From Poriferisodalis sp965221195 (GTDB lineage: Bacteria > Actinomycetota > Acidimicrobiia > Acidimicrobiales > Poriferisodalaceae): 64,000 nt of DNA. Each line of letters starts with the position of its first letter. Within the stretch, counting starts at the first letter, position 1. The notes beneath the pieces were generated by a model. The model was not told where the DNA came from, ran no database searches, and worked only from the letters and a program-made list of their open reading frames with translations. The stretch is from NCBI GenBank assembly GCA_965221195.1, contig OZ244864.1, positions 496,001 through 560,000 of the forward strand. The letters are read 5' to 3'. A program made the position numbers and the translations under genes. Shown one piece after another: positions 34,330 through 48,077 of the stretch.

Positions 34330-36414
34330 TCATTCGCCGCGGATGCGTTTGATGATCTCAGTAGCGATGCTGGGCGGCACCTGCTCGTAATTGTCGAACT
34401 GCATGCTGTAGGTGGCGCGGCCTTGAGTGCGAGACCGCAGATCGTTGGCGTAGCCAAACATCTCAGACAGCGGCACTTTGGCGTCGATCACCTGATTGGC
34501 GCCACGCAACTCCATCTGCCCTACACGACCACGCCGAGCGTTCAGGTCGCCGATGACATCGCCCATGTAGTCCTCGGGTGTCACCACCTCAACCGACATA
34601 ACCGGTTCAAGCAGAACCGGGCGCGCCAGCCGGGCTGCGTCACGCATGGCCATCGTGCCGGCGATCTTAAACGCCATCTCTGAGGAATCCACATCGTGGT
34701 GGTTGCCGTCGATGAGGTCAACGGACACATCCACAAGCGGGAAACCCGCCAGCGGGCCGTTCTCAAGAGACGACTGCAAGCCTGCGTCAACCGAGCTGAT
34801 GTACTCACGCGGGATCACACCGCCACGGATATGGTCCTCAAAGACGTACCCCTCGCCCGGCTCTGAGGGCTTGAGGTTGATGACCACGACGGCGTACTGG
34901 CCTGAACCGCCCGTCTGTTTGATGTGGCGGTACTCGAACTTCTCCACAGGGGCAGTGATGGTCTCTCGGTAGGCCACCTGCGGCTTGCCGATGGAGGCAT
35001 CGACTTTGAACTCGCGCAACATCCGGTCGACCAGTACCTCAAGGTGAAGCTCCCCCATGCCTGAGATCACGGTCTGGCCTGTCTCGTGATCGGTCTTGAC
35101 CACAAAGGTGGGATCTTCCTCGCTGAGCGCAGTCAGCGCCCGGCCCAGTTTGTCTTGATCGCCTTTGGACTTGGGCTCAACTGCGACATGTACGACAGGG
35201 TCGGGAAAGTCAAGTTGCTCAAGGACGATCGGATGGGACGAATCGCACAGCGTGTCGCCGGTGCGGGTGCTCTTCAAACCTATCCCAGCAACGATGTCGC
35301 CGGTTGCGATGTTTTCGCGGTCTTCGCGATTGTTGGCATGCATCTGCAGGATGCGCCCGATGCGCTCCCGGTTGCCCGTTGTGGTGTTGAGTACCTGCCC
35401 GCCCCGTCCGAAGCTCCCGCTGTACACGCGGAAATAGGTGAGTTTGCCCACATGGGGATCGGTCATGATCTTGAACGCCAGCGCCGAGAAGGGCTCGTCG
35501 TCGCTCGGCTTGCGTTCGAGTTCGTCGTTGCCGTTCGGTGATTTGCCTTCTATTGCGGGGATGTCCACCGGCGACGGCAGGTACATCGTCACCGCATCAA
35601 GCAACGGCTGAACGCCTTTGTTCTTGAAAGCGCTGCCGGTGAGCACCGGGACAATCTGCCCGTCGATTGTGCCTTGGCGTATCGCGCGGCGCAGCGTGGC
35701 GGGGTCTACCTCGTCGCCCTCAAGATAAGCCAGCATGATGTCTTCGTCAACATCGGCGAGACGCTCCAGCAGCAAAGAGCGGTATTCCGCTGCCTGTGTG
35801 GCCAATTCGGAAGGAATTTCGATGGCATCAAAGGTGGCCCCGAGGTCGTCGCCTTTCCACACCAGAGCGTTCATCTCTACAAGGTCAACGACTCCCTCAA
35901 AACCAGCCTCGATGCCGATAGGCAGTTGCAGCACTGCGGTATGGGGAGTCAACCGGTCTTCGATGCTCGCCAGCGAGTCAAAGAACGAAGCGCCCGTACG
36001 GTCGAGCTTGTTGATGAAGCACATACGGGGAACGCCGTAACGGTCAGCCTGCCGCCACACGGTTTCGGTCTGCGGCTCTACACCAGCGACACCGTCGAAA
36101 ACAGCGATAGCCCCGTCGAGCACACGCAGCGAGCGCTCTACCTCAACGGTGAAGTCCACATGGCCGGGAGTGTCAATGATGTTGATGACGTGGTCGTTCC
36201 AATGGCAGGTGGTGGCAGCGGAAGTTATGGTGATGCCCCGCTCTTGCTCCTGTTCCATCCAGTCCATCGTGGCGGCGCCGTCGTGGACCTCACCGATCTT
36301 GTAGTTGACCCCGGTGTAGTAGAGGATCCGCTCGGTCACCGTGGTCTTGCCCGCGTCAATGTGAGCCATGATCCCGATGTTGCGGACGCGGTCCAGAGGT
36401 TGCGTTCTAGCCAT
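34330..36414 (-). CDS. fusA: Elongation factor G
   Basis: Translocation GTPase of 694 residues. G-domain motifs: AHIDAGKTTVTERIL near residue 17, DTPGHVDFTVEVERSLRV near 81, and NKLDRTGASF near 135. Domains II-V are complete, with GMGELHLEVLVDRM near 475. It has the normal length and no insertion. It is 48 nt downstream of rpsG; that spacer holds three GATCAGATG-like units. Confidence 0.98.
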   Translation of the reverse strand: MARTQPLDRVRNIGIMAHIDAGKTTVTERILYYTGVNYKIGEVHDGAATMDWMEQEQERGITITSAATTCHWNDHVINIIDTPGHVDFTVEVERSLRVLDGAIAVFDGVAGVEPQTETVWRQADRYGVPRMCFINKLDRTGASFFDSLASIEDRLTPHTAVLQLPIGIEAGFEGVVDLVEMNALVWKGDDLGATFDAIEIPSELATQAAEYRSLLLERLADVDEDIMLAYLEGDEVDPATLRRAIRQGTIDGQIVPVLTGSAFKNKGVQPLLDAVTMYLPSPVDIPAIEGKSPNGNDELERKPSDDEPFSALAFKIMTDPHVGKLTYFRVYSGSFGRGGQVLNTTTGNRERIGRILQMHANNREDRENIATGDIVAGIGLKSTRTGDTLCDSSHPIVLEQLDFPDPVVHVAVEPKSKGDQDKLGRALTALSEEDPTFVVKTDHETGQTVISGMGELHLEVLVDRMLREFKVDASIGKPQVAYRETITAPVEKFEYRHIKQTGGSGQYAVVVINLKPSEPGEGYVFEDHIRGGVIPREYISSVDAGLQSSLENGPLAGFPLVDVSVDLIDGNHHDVDSSEMAFKIAGTMAMRDAARLARPVLLEPVMSVEVVTPEDYMGDVIGDLNARRGRVGQMELRGANQVIDAKVPLSEMFGYANDLRSRTQGRATYSMQFDNYEQVPPSIATEIIKRIRGE

Positions 36415-36462
36415 TTCAGCGTTGCCTCATTGATCAGATGTTGATCAGATGTCCCGATCAGA

Positions 36463-36933
36463 TCACCAGCGGTAATGTGCAAAGGCCTTATTGGCCTCCG
36501 CCATGCGGTGCGTGTCCTCACGTCGCTTCGCCGCTGAGCCGGTGCCGTTGGAGGCATCCATCAGCTCATTCGCGAGACGTTCCGCCATCGTGCGCTCACG
36601 GCGCTCGCGTGCGAAGCCGACGATCCAGCGGATCGCCAAGGCAGTAGCACGGCGGGGTCGCACCTCAACGGGTACTTGGTACGTCGCTCCGCCCACCCGA
36701 CGACTCTTCACCTCAACTTGGGGACGTGTGTTGTCCACCGCTCGCTTGAGAATGTCGAGTGGCGCGCTGCCGGTGCGTTCGCCGATCAGGTCCATCGCGC
36801 GGTACACGATGCGCTCGGCTACCGAACGCTTGCCGCGACGCAGCACCTTGTTGATGAACTGGGTGACCAGCGTGGATTCATAGAGAGGGTCTGGGCTGAT
36901 GGGGCGGCGCGGCGCGGCGCCTCGGCGTGGCAT
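36463..36933 (-). CDS. rpsG: 30S ribosomal protein S7
   Basis: Assembly-initiating protein of the small-subunit head; 156 residues. Typical sequence: PRRGAAPRRPISPDPLYESTLVTQFINKVLRRGKRSVAERIVYRA in order, VGGATYQVPVEVRPRRATALAIRW, and NKAFAHYRW at the end. It starts 1 nt after the rpsL stop region. Confidence 0.98.
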   Translation of the reverse strand: MPRRGAAPRRPISPDPLYESTLVTQFINKVLRRGKRSVAERIVYRAMDLIGERTGSAPLDILKRAVDNTRPQVEVKSRRVGGATYQVPVEVRPRRATALAIRWIVGFARERRERTMAERLANELMDASNGTGSAAKRREDTHRMAEANKAFAHYRW

Positions 36934-36934
36934 G

Positions 36935-37306
36935 TCAGGACTCCCGCTTGGCGCCGTAACGCGAACGGGCTTGCCGTCGAGAATTCACGCCTGAAGCATC
37001 AAGCGCGCCCCGGATGATTTTGTAGCGGACACCGGGGAGATCCTTTACGCGGCCCCCGCGAACCAGCACGATGCTGTGCTCTTGGAGGTTGTGCCCCTCA
37101 CCGGGTATGTACGCCGTCACCTCAACTCCGCTGGTGAGGCGCACGCGGGCGACTTTCCGCAGGGCCGAATTCGGTTTCTTGGGAGTGTGCGTGTACACAC
37201 GGGTGCAGACGCCTCGACGTTGCGGCGACCCCTTCAACGCAGGCGTGCGCACCTTCGCAGACTTTGACTTGCGGCCCTTGCGGACCAACTGCTGGATCGT
37301 CGGCAC
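36935..37306 (-). CDS. rpsL: 30S ribosomal protein S12
   Basis: Decoding-centre protein of 123 residues. The start is a GTG at 37306 (VPTIQQLVRKGR) preceded by AGAGGT; the frame continues to 37375 but that extension is not family-like. It carries TPKKPNSALRKVARVRLTSG, where changes give streptomycin resistance in other bacteria; Lys residues at the classical positions are present. First gene of the str group after rpoC. Confidence 0.97.
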   Translation of the reverse strand: MPTIQQLVRKGRKSKSAKVRTPALKGSPQRRGVCTRVYTHTPKKPNSALRKVARVRLTSGVEVTAYIPGEGHNLQEHSIVLVRGGRVKDLPGVRYKIIRGALDASGVNSRRQARSRYGAKRES

Positions 37307-37440
37307 GAAGACCTCTGGGTGTCGGGGGCTGTCAGTGGGACAGACGCATGAACAGGAACAGGCAAATCTGCGCATAGCCCCACCAGCGACGCGCCAAAAC
37401 CAGCACCTAAGACTAGGCAGCGCGCCTCAGCGCCACAACT

Positions 37441-37480
37441 GCCAACAGCACAGCGGAGCTGCCAACAGCACAGCGGAGCG
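37441..37480. repeat. 20-bp tandem duplication upstream of rpsL
   Basis: Two adjacent 20-base units (GCCAACAGCACAGCGGAGC plus one variable base) lie in the 190 nt spacer between rpoC and rpsL. They differ only in the last base, so the duplication is recent. It may affect the rpsL leader or be neutral. Confidence 0.85.
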
Positions 37481-37496
37481 TTCGGCCAGCGTCAAC

Positions 37497-41447
<3,951 letters not shown>

Positions 41448-41522
41448 GTGCGTTTTGTGGCCCTGTGTGTGTGATTCGTCGAGTCTTGGTCGTCGAGTCT
41501 TGGTCGGTGGATGTCGTGCCGC

Positions 41523-44500
41523 TCAGATGCGCTGGCGGCGCAGTTCGTCTTCTTCGTCGCTGCCCCGTTCTGGTCGGCTGATGTCGATGCCGAGCGATTC
41601 CTCGGCACGGAATACCTCCTCGTCGAGGCCCGCGATGTCGATCTGCTGACCGGCCGTAGACATCACCTCAACGTTGAGACAGAGCGCCTGCATCTCCTTG
41701 ATGAGCACCTTGAAGCTCTCGGGGATGCCAGGGTCGGGGATGTTCTCGCCCTTGACGATGGCCTCGTACACCTGCACTCGACCCAGCACGTCATCTGATT
41801 TGATGGTGAGCAACTCTTGCAGGCAGTAGGCCGCGCCATAGGCCTCAAGCGCCCACACCTCCATCTCACCGAACCGTTGGCCGCCGAACTGTGCCTTACC
41901 CCCCAACGGCTGCTGAGTAATCATCGAGTACGGGCCGGTAGAGCGAGCGTGGATTTTGTCGTCAACCAAGTGCGCCAGTTTCAAGATGTAGCTGTAGCCA
42001 ACCATGATCGGCTCGTCGTACGGCTCACCTGTGCGCCCGTTGTAGAGCGTCGTCTTGCCCGTGTCGGTCATCAGCCGCTCACCGGTCACCGATTCAGGAC
42101 GCAGAGCCGTCAGTGTCTGCTGAATGGTGGGATGCCGACCTGCGGCTTCTGTTTCGTCCCAGCGGGCACCGTCAAACACCGGAGTAGCGATAAAGACCGA
42201 CGGCTGGGTAGTGGGCCGCGTCTTGCGGGCGGTGTTGCTGACCGGCTCGTCGCCAACCATGCGCTCGCGTCCGTTGGTGTCGGTGGCTTTCCAGCCCCAA
42301 CGTGCCGCATAACCCAAATGGGCTTCAAGTACTTGGCCGACGTTCATACGGCTGGGGACACCCAGCGGCGAGAGAATGATGTCAACGGGGGTGCCATCAG
42401 CTAGATGGGGCATGTCCTCAACTGGGAGAATCTTTGAGATCACTCCCTTGTTGCCGTGGCGACCTGCGAGCTTGTCACCGACACTGATCTTGCGCTTCTG
42501 AGCTACATAGACGCGCACCAGTTGATTCACGCCCGGCGGCAGCTCATCGTCAAGATCTCGGTTGAACACCCGAATGTCGGTAACGACACCGCTTTCTCCG
42601 TGAGGCACTTTCAGCGAGGTGTCGCGCACTTCGTGGGCTTTCTCACCGAAGATCGCCCGCAGCAATCGCTCCTCAGGCGTTAGTTCTGTCTCGCCTTTGG
42701 GCGTGACCTTGCCTACCAGAACTGCGCCGGGCTCCACCTCGGCGCCGACGCGGATGATTCCTTGATCGTCGAGGTCTGCCAGGATGTCGTCAGGCAAGTT
42801 GGGGATGTCGCGGGTGATCTCCTCAGGTCCCAGCTTGGTGTCGCGAGCATCAATCTCGTACTCGTGGATGTGAATCGACGTCAGCACGTCATCTTTCACG
42901 AGACGCTCAGACAAGATGATCGCGTCCTCAAAGTTGTAGCCCTCCCAAGACATGTAGGCGACGAGGAGGTTCTTGCCCAGCGCCAGCTCGCCATGATCGG
43001 TGGACGGGCCGTCGGCGATCACAGCTTGCGGCTCTACGCGATCACCAACACTAACGAGGGTCTTCTGATTGATGCATGTGTCTTGGTTTGAGCGTCGGAA
43101 CTTGAGCAGCGGGATTTCGTAACTCTTGCCGTCATCGCCGCTGATGACGATGCGGTCACCGGAGACTTCGGTAACTGTGCCGCCGACACCGTGACGCTCG
43201 CCCTTGTCGTCTTCAACTTCGGCAAGCACCATCTCGGCGGCATCGGCCATGGCCAAGCCTTCGATGCCGGTGCCGATATAAGGCGCCTCAGCGCGCAGCA
43301 GGGGCACCGCTTGACGCTGCATGTTGGCACCCATGAGTGCCCGGTTGGCATCGTCGTGTTCCAAAAACGGGATGAGCGCGGTTGCCACCGACACGATCTG
43401 CTTCGGCGAGACATCCATCAGTTGGACTTCTGAGGCCGGTACATAGCTGATCTCGGTGGTGGCAGCGAAGTATGTGTCTCGTTCCATCTGCAACCGCAGA
43501 TCTTCAAGACTGGCACCCTGCGGACTCTTGCGGACCAGCACACGGGGATTACGGAAAGAGCCGTCCGGATGGAGCGGCGCGTTGGCTTGCGCAACGACGA
43601 ACTCTTCTTCTTCGTCTGCGGTGAGCCAGCGCACCTCGCTGGTTGCCTTGCCATTTTTGATGACCCGATACGGCGATTCAATGAAGCCAAACTCGTTGAC
43701 GCGAGCGAACGTGGCGAGGGCCCCGATGAGTCCGATGTTGGGACCTTCCGGCGTCTCGATGGGGCACATGCGGCCGTAATGGCTGAAATGCACATCACGC
43801 ACCTCAAAGCCGGCTCGCTCACGTGACAGACCGCCAGGTCCGAGCGCGGACAGACGACGGCGATGGGTGAGTCCCGACAGCGGGTTCACCTGATCCATGA
43901 ACTGACTGAGCTGGCTAGTACCGAAGAACTCCTTAGTGGCTGCCACGACCGGGCGGATGTTGATGAGCGTCTGAGGGGTGATTGCCTCAATATCTTGGGT
44001 GGTCATGCGCTCGCGCACGACTCGCTCCATGCGGCTCAGCCCGATGCGCACTTGGTTCTGGATGAGTTCGCCCACCGAGCGGATACGGCGGTTGGCGAAG
44101 TGGTCTTGGTCGTCAAGTCGGTAGCCGGGCTCGGCATTCGCCAAGTGCAACAGGTAGCTAGCTGTAGCAAGCACCTCACTGCGGGTGAGCACTGTCGACT
44201 CAGGATCGGGCCGGATGAGCTCGGGATGCTCTGCCGCTCGCGCATCGTCAGCGCCAACGAAATCCAAACCGAACAGCTCCGACACACGGTCAAGTTCTGG
44301 CCCTAGCTTGCGGTTCAGCTTGTAGCGACCGACCTTAGACAACGAATACCGACGCTCATCGAAGAAAGCGTTCTGGAAATAGTTGTTGGCGGCGTCTGCG
44401 GTGGCCACCTCCCCGGGGCGGACACGCTTGTACAGCTCAATGACTGACTCTTCTTGGGAGGGTGCAACCAAGCGGTCTTTTTCCCACTGTGGCTCGAGGA

Positions 44501-45182
44501 AGTCGAAGTGCTCGACGATTCTCTCGAGCAGACCCGGGTACCGGTCCTCGCCGTAGCCCAAGGCCCGCAGCAGCGAGAAAATGCTGAGGCGGCGCTTGCG
44601 AGCGACACGACTGCCTGCGGTGGGGTCTTTGCCCGGCTTGTGCTCGACATCGAACTCAATCCATTCCCCTCGGTAGGGATGGATGGTGGCGGTCACGAGC
44701 TGATGCTTGGACATGTTTCGCAGCCGGTAGCGCTCACCTGGCTGGAATATGACACCGGGCGAGCGGACGAGCTGGCTAACCACCACACGCTCGGTGCCGT
44801 TGATGATGAACGTGCCCTTGGGGGTCATCATCGGGAAGTCGCCCATGAACACGGTCTGTGCCTTCACCTCGCCGGTGTGGGCGTTCTTGAACTCGGCGCG
44901 CACGAAGATCGGTGCCGAGTAGGTCATGTCGCGTTCTTTGCACTCCTCCACTGAGAACTTGGGAGGGGGACGCAAGTCTTCATCGTGGGGATCGAACGAG
45001 AAGATCAGCTGCAAGTGTCCACCGAAGTCGCTGATGGGACTGATGTCGGCGAATGTCTCTGCTAATCCGACATCAAGGAAACGTCGGAAGGACTCCCTTT
45101 GGATCGACACGAGGTCCGGGAGTTCTAGGACTTCGTCGAGATTGCCGAACGAATAGCGTTCGCGGCCGGCACGAGAAGACAA
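41523..45182 (-). CDS. rpoB: RNA polymerase beta subunit
   Basis: Catalytic subunit of 1219 residues. The rifampicin-region sequence FFGTSQLSQFMDQVNPLSGLTHRRRLSALGPGGL is wild-type-like. GDKLAGRHGNKGVISKILP and the C-terminal GGKAQFGGQRFGEMEVWALEAYGA are present. The start is TTG at 45182, supported by AGGAGA 6 nt upstream and the normal N-terminus (YSFGNLDEVLELPDL). The 270 nt spacer to rplL shows no gene. Confidence 0.98.
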   Translation of the reverse strand: MSSRAGRERYSFGNLDEVLELPDLVSIQRESFRRFLDVGLAETFADISPISDFGGHLQLIFSFDPHDEDLRPPPKFSVEECKERDMTYSAPIFVRAEFKNAHTGEVKAQTVFMGDFPMMTPKGTFIINGTERVVVSQLVRSPGVIFQPGERYRLRNMSKHQLVTATIHPYRGEWIEFDVEHKPGKDPTAGSRVARKRRLSIFSLLRALGYGEDRYPGLLERIVEHFDFLEPQWEKDRLVAPSQEESVIELYKRVRPGEVATADAANNYFQNAFFDERRYSLSKVGRYKLNRKLGPELDRVSELFGLDFVGADDARAAEHPELIRPDPESTVLTRSEVLATASYLLHLANAEPGYRLDDQDHFANRRIRSVGELIQNQVRIGLSRMERVVRERMTTQDIEAITPQTLINIRPVVAATKEFFGTSQLSQFMDQVNPLSGLTHRRRLSALGPGGLSRERAGFEVRDVHFSHYGRMCPIETPEGPNIGLIGALATFARVNEFGFIESPYRVIKNGKATSEVRWLTADEEEEFVVAQANAPLHPDGSFRNPRVLVRKSPQGASLEDLRLQMERDTYFAATTEISYVPASEVQLMDVSPKQIVSVATALIPFLEHDDANRALMGANMQRQAVPLLRAEAPYIGTGIEGLAMADAAEMVLAEVEDDKGERHGVGGTVTEVSGDRIVISGDDGKSYEIPLLKFRRSNQDTCINQKTLVSVGDRVEPQAVIADGPSTDHGELALGKNLLVAYMSWEGYNFEDAIILSERLVKDDVLTSIHIHEYEIDARDTKLGPEEITRDIPNLPDDILADLDDQGIIRVGAEVEPGAVLVGKVTPKGETELTPEERLLRAIFGEKAHEVRDTSLKVPHGESGVVTDIRVFNRDLDDELPPGVNQLVRVYVAQKRKISVGDKLAGRHGNKGVISKILPVEDMPHLADGTPVDIILSPLGVPSRMNVGQVLEAHLGYAARWGWKATDTNGRERMVGDEPVSNTARKTRPTTQPSVFIATPVFDGARWDETEAAGRHPTIQQTLTALRPESVTGERLMTDTGKTTLYNGRTGEPYDEPIMVGYSYILKLAHLVDDKIHARSTGPYSMITQQPLGGKAQFGGQRFGEMEVWALEAYGAAYCLQELLTIKSDDVLGRVQVYEAIVKGENIPDPGIPESFKVLIKEMQALCLNVEVMSTAGQQIDIAGLDEEVFRAEESLGIDISRPERGSDEEDELRRQRI

Positions 45183-45452
45183 CGGACTCTCCTAGCGGTT
45201 CGGTTGTACGGAATGGATCGCGGGTGACTGCCGGGGGCACATGGCGACGGGTTGGGGGGGCGCGCAGTAGAGAGCACCCGCAGCCAACGGCGGCCTCAAG
45301 ATTCGGCCTCGATGCTGGGGACTAGTGGGGTGCGCGAAAGGAGAGACCACCTGTGCCACGGCGGGGCCGAGGCTATCTGAGATTTGCATGTACCGCAACT
45401 GCCATGTCGTGGCCCCCCACACTTCGGCTGCGCGACGGCCCGCAGCGGCCAC

Positions 45453-45845
45453 TCAGGACAGCTCGACAGTGGCGCCGACACCTTCAAGGGCCTCCTTGGC
45501 CTTGTCGGCATCGGCCTTGGGCACGCCCTCAAGTACCGCCTTCGGTGCTGCTTCGACGAGATCCTTGGCTTCTTTGAGGCCAAGACTCGTGAGCGAACGC
45601 ACCTCCTTGATGACCTGGACTTTCTTGTCGCCTATTGCGGTGAGAGTGACGGTGACTTCGTCGGCGGCTTCCTCAGCGGCTTCGCCTTCGGAATCAGCGG
45701 CACCGGCGGCCGCGGCAACCATCATGGGAGGGGCCACTGCCGCGGTGACATCGAAGCGTTCCTCAAACGCCTTTTTTAACTCGACCAACTCAAGCACCGT
45801 CATGTTGCCAATGGCATCGAGGATCTCTTCGGTGGATGTACTCAC
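45453..45845 (-). CDS. rplL: 50S ribosomal protein L7/L12
   Basis: Stalk protein that recruits translation factors; 130 residues. N-terminal dimerisation part (ILDAIGNMTVLELVELKKAFEERF), Ala/Glu-rich hinge, and C-terminal domain with KVQVIKEVRSLTSLGLKEAKDLVEAAPKAV in order. The start is a GTG overlapping the rplJ stop by 4 nt, which ties its translation to L10. Confidence 0.97.
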   Translation of the reverse strand: MSTSTEEILDAIGNMTVLELVELKKAFEERFDVTAAVAPPMMVAAAAGAADSEGEAAEEAADEVTVTLTAIGDKKVQVIKEVRSLTSLGLKEAKDLVEAAPKAVLEGVPKADADKAKEALEGVGATVELS

Positions 45846-46522
45846 TGTTTTTTCTCCGGGTTTGTTGGATCTGTTGGATCTGTTAGGTCTGTCGTATCTG
45901 CTGGGTCTGCTGGGTCATCTGATCGAGTGTCTGGCGGCTGGTCCGGCGGCACCTCCGGCGGATCATCCACCGAGCCGCTCGCGCTTCGATCAATCAAGGC
46001 TTGAACTAGGCCAGACATCTCGCCGATGAGGTTGTTCATCATCGAGACAAGAGAACTCAAGGGCTCCCCGAACGCGCCGAGCATCTGAGCCATGAGCTCA
46101 TTGCGCGACGGGAGATCGGCGAGTTCGCGCACTTGAGTGTCGTTGAGCAAGGTGCCGGCCAAGATGCCGCCCTTGATGACCAGTGACTCGTGCTCTTCTG
46201 CGAATTCGCGCAGAGCCTTGGCCGCTTGGGAAGGGTCCCTGTCGCAAAAAGCCAGCGCTGTCGGACCCAACAGCAGACTCATAACCTCATCTGGTGCTTC
46301 GGCAGAGAGCGCACGGCGAACCAGCGTGTTCTTGAAGATTTTGTAACGACAATCGGCGTCGATGAGGCGGCCGCGCAAATCGGCCAACTCGGTCACGTCA
46401 AGGCCGCGGTACTCGGTAAACAGCACTGCCTCGGCTTCGGCGAATCGCTGACGAACTTCGTCAACCACCGCCACTTTGTCGGCCCGGGGCGGTCGAGTGG
46501 GCGCTGAGGCGACTGCGGGCAC
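45842..46522 (-). CDS. rplJ: 50S ribosomal protein L10 with Asp/Pro-rich tail
   Basis: Stalk base protein, 226 residues against about 170-180 usual. The core shows VLFTEYRGLDVTELADLRGRL and KNTLVRRAL, and an L12-binding helix. The last 45 residues are DPPEVPPDQPPDTRSDDPAD followed by TDLTDPTDPTNP units; the DNA (about 45853-45935) is a tandem repeat of a GTTGGATCT-like unit. The start is GTG at 46522 after a perfect AGGAGG. Confidence 0.95.
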   Translation of the reverse strand: MPAVASAPTRPPRADKVAVVDEVRQRFAEAEAVLFTEYRGLDVTELADLRGRLIDADCRYKIFKNTLVRRALSAEAPDEVMSLLLGPTALAFCDRDPSQAAKALREFAEEHESLVIKGGILAGTLLNDTQVRELADLPSRNELMAQMLGAFGEPLSSLVSMMNNLIGEMSGLVQALIDRSASGSVDDPPEVPPDQPPDTRSDDPADPADTTDLTDPTDPTNPEKKQ

Positions 46523-46844
46523 TCGGGGACCTCCTTAGTTGGTGGGTTTCGCTGTTGTCGGGTGGGCGGAAGCTCCCGGCCCCAGATCGGCACCGGTCCG
46601 CAGACCAGACAGAACCACACCCCCAACGCTGACGCGTTCAGGAAGCCAGTCCGCCTCATCAGGCTCGGTTCGCATAGCGCACTCGTGTTGAGCAAGCCCC
46701 TGAACTGTGTTCAGACTGCAACCGATTTCAGGCCTAAGCCACCGGAGATCTACGGCGAGCAAGTTGTCGCGCCAACAACGCTACCGGCCTTCACTGTTGA
46801 GTCCAACTTGGTGGGCCCAACTTGCTGGGTCCAACTCGCTGCCT
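46523..46844 (-). promoter_or_regulatory. rplJ leader region
   Basis: A 322-base gap between rplA and rplJ without a gene. In many bacteria this position holds the L10-binding leader that autoregulates rplJL; I infer the same here from position and length only. The rplA-proximal end (46790-46850) contains three TCCAACTTGGTGGGCCCAAC-like units. The rplJ ribosome site AGGAGG is at the left end. Confidence 0.5.
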
Positions 46845-47531
46845 CTAGCTGAACGCGGCAGGATCGATCTGGACACCGGGGCCCATCGTTGAGGAGACGA
46901 CCAGCTTGCGGACGTAGCGCCCCTTGGCGCTGGCTGGTTTCGCACGGGCGATCTCTTCCATCACGGCGTCAAGGTTCGCCTTCAAGTCCTCGGGCGGAAA
47001 GCTGACCTTGCCGATCGCCAGATGAACATTGCCGTAGCGATCGGTGCGGTACTCCACCTTGCCGCTCTTGAACTCGCCGACGGCTTTGCTCACATCGGGA
47101 GTGACGGTGCCCGACTTTGGGTTCGGCATGAGTCCGCGGGGGCCGAGTACTTTGCCCAAACGGCCCACAACCCCCATCATGTCGGGCGTGGCAATAGCCA
47201 CATCAAAATCGGTGAATCCGGCCTCCACCCGTTCAGCAAGTTCGGCACCACCCACCACATCGGCACCGGCTTGTGATGCTTCTGCTGCCGCGTCGCCTTG
47301 GGCAAACACTGCGACGCGCACATCGGTGCCGGTGCCCGACGGCAGCGCAACGGTTCCTCGAACCATCTGGTCGGACTTGCGCGGATCAACACCCAACCGC
47401 ACCGACAACTCAACCGATTCGTCGAAACGGGCCGTGGCGAACGTCTTCACCATGTCGATCGCCTGACCTGGTTCATGCACCATCTGCCGGTCAAAGCGGC
47501 GAACGGTGTCGGTGTACTTCTTTCCAGCCAT
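46845..47531 (-). CDS. rplA: 50S ribosomal protein L1
   Basis: L1-stalk protein of 228 residues; represses its own operon in several bacteria. It starts MAGKKYTDTVRRFDRQ and contains GTVALPSGTGTDVRVAVFAQGD and the signature PRGLMPNPKSGTVTPDVSKAV. The start at 47531 follows AGGAGA; an upstream in-frame start at 47576 lacks support. It is 28 nt from rplK. Confidence 0.97.
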   Translation of the reverse strand: MAGKKYTDTVRRFDRQMVHEPGQAIDMVKTFATARFDESVELSVRLGVDPRKSDQMVRGTVALPSGTGTDVRVAVFAQGDAAAEASQAGADVVGGAELAERVEAGFTDFDVAIATPDMMGVVGRLGKVLGPRGLMPNPKSGTVTPDVSKAVGEFKSGKVEYRTDRYGNVHLAIGKVSFPPEDLKANLDAVMEEIARAKPASAKGRYVRKLVVSSTMGPGVQIDPAAFS

Positions 47532-47559
47532 GCGGAACTCTCCTGCGATACGGGCCGGC

Positions 47560-48012
47560 TCAGCCGCCGACTTCAATGCCCATCGAGCGTGCGGTGCCTA
47601 TCACCTGCTGTTTGGCAGCATCAGCGTCACGGGCGTTGAGGTCGGGCATCTTGGTCTGCGCAATCTCGGCAACTTGGGCATCGGTGATGTGCGCCACCGT
47701 TTCGCGGCCGGGGTTCTCGGCCGCCTTGGAGAGTCCTGCCGCTTGGCGCAGCAGCACCGATGTCGGCGGTGTCTTGGTGATGAATGTGAACGAGCGGTCT
47801 TCAAAGATGGTGATCTCGGCTGGCACGATCGTGCCTCGCTGGCTCTCAGTCTGGGCGTTGTACTCCTTGCAGAAGTCCATGATCGCTACGCCGTGCGGAC
47901 CCAGTGCAGTACCCACCGGCGGTGCGGGCGAGGCTTGGCCCGCGGGAATCTGGATCTTTACGACAGCACTGACGCGTTTGCGTCTCGGTGCCCGTGCTGC
48001 GTTGTTGGCCAT
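47560..48012 (-). CDS. rplK: 50S ribosomal protein L11
   Basis: Stalk-base protein of 150 residues, binding the GTPase-associated 23S rRNA. It shows VVKIQIPAGQASPAPPVGTALGPHGVAIMDFCKEYNAQT in order and KTPPTSVLLRQAAG. Standard length with a short basic N-terminal extension (NNAARAPRRKR). Confidence 0.98.
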   Translation of the reverse strand: MANNAARAPRRKRVSAVVKIQIPAGQASPAPPVGTALGPHGVAIMDFCKEYNAQTESQRGTIVPAEITIFEDRSFTFITKTPPTSVLLRQAAGLSKAAENPGRETVAHITDAQVAEIAQTKMPDLNARDADAAKQQVIGTARSMGIEVGG

Positions 48013-48077
48013 GTTGCGCTCCTGAAGCTGCCAGTGGGTGATCGGTGATGTTGTGCTGCTGTGTGCGAGGCTGCTAC

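Noticed and set aside
35674..36444. 256-codon plus-strand frame opposite fusA
   Set aside because: Shadow of a highly conserved gene; no independent signal.
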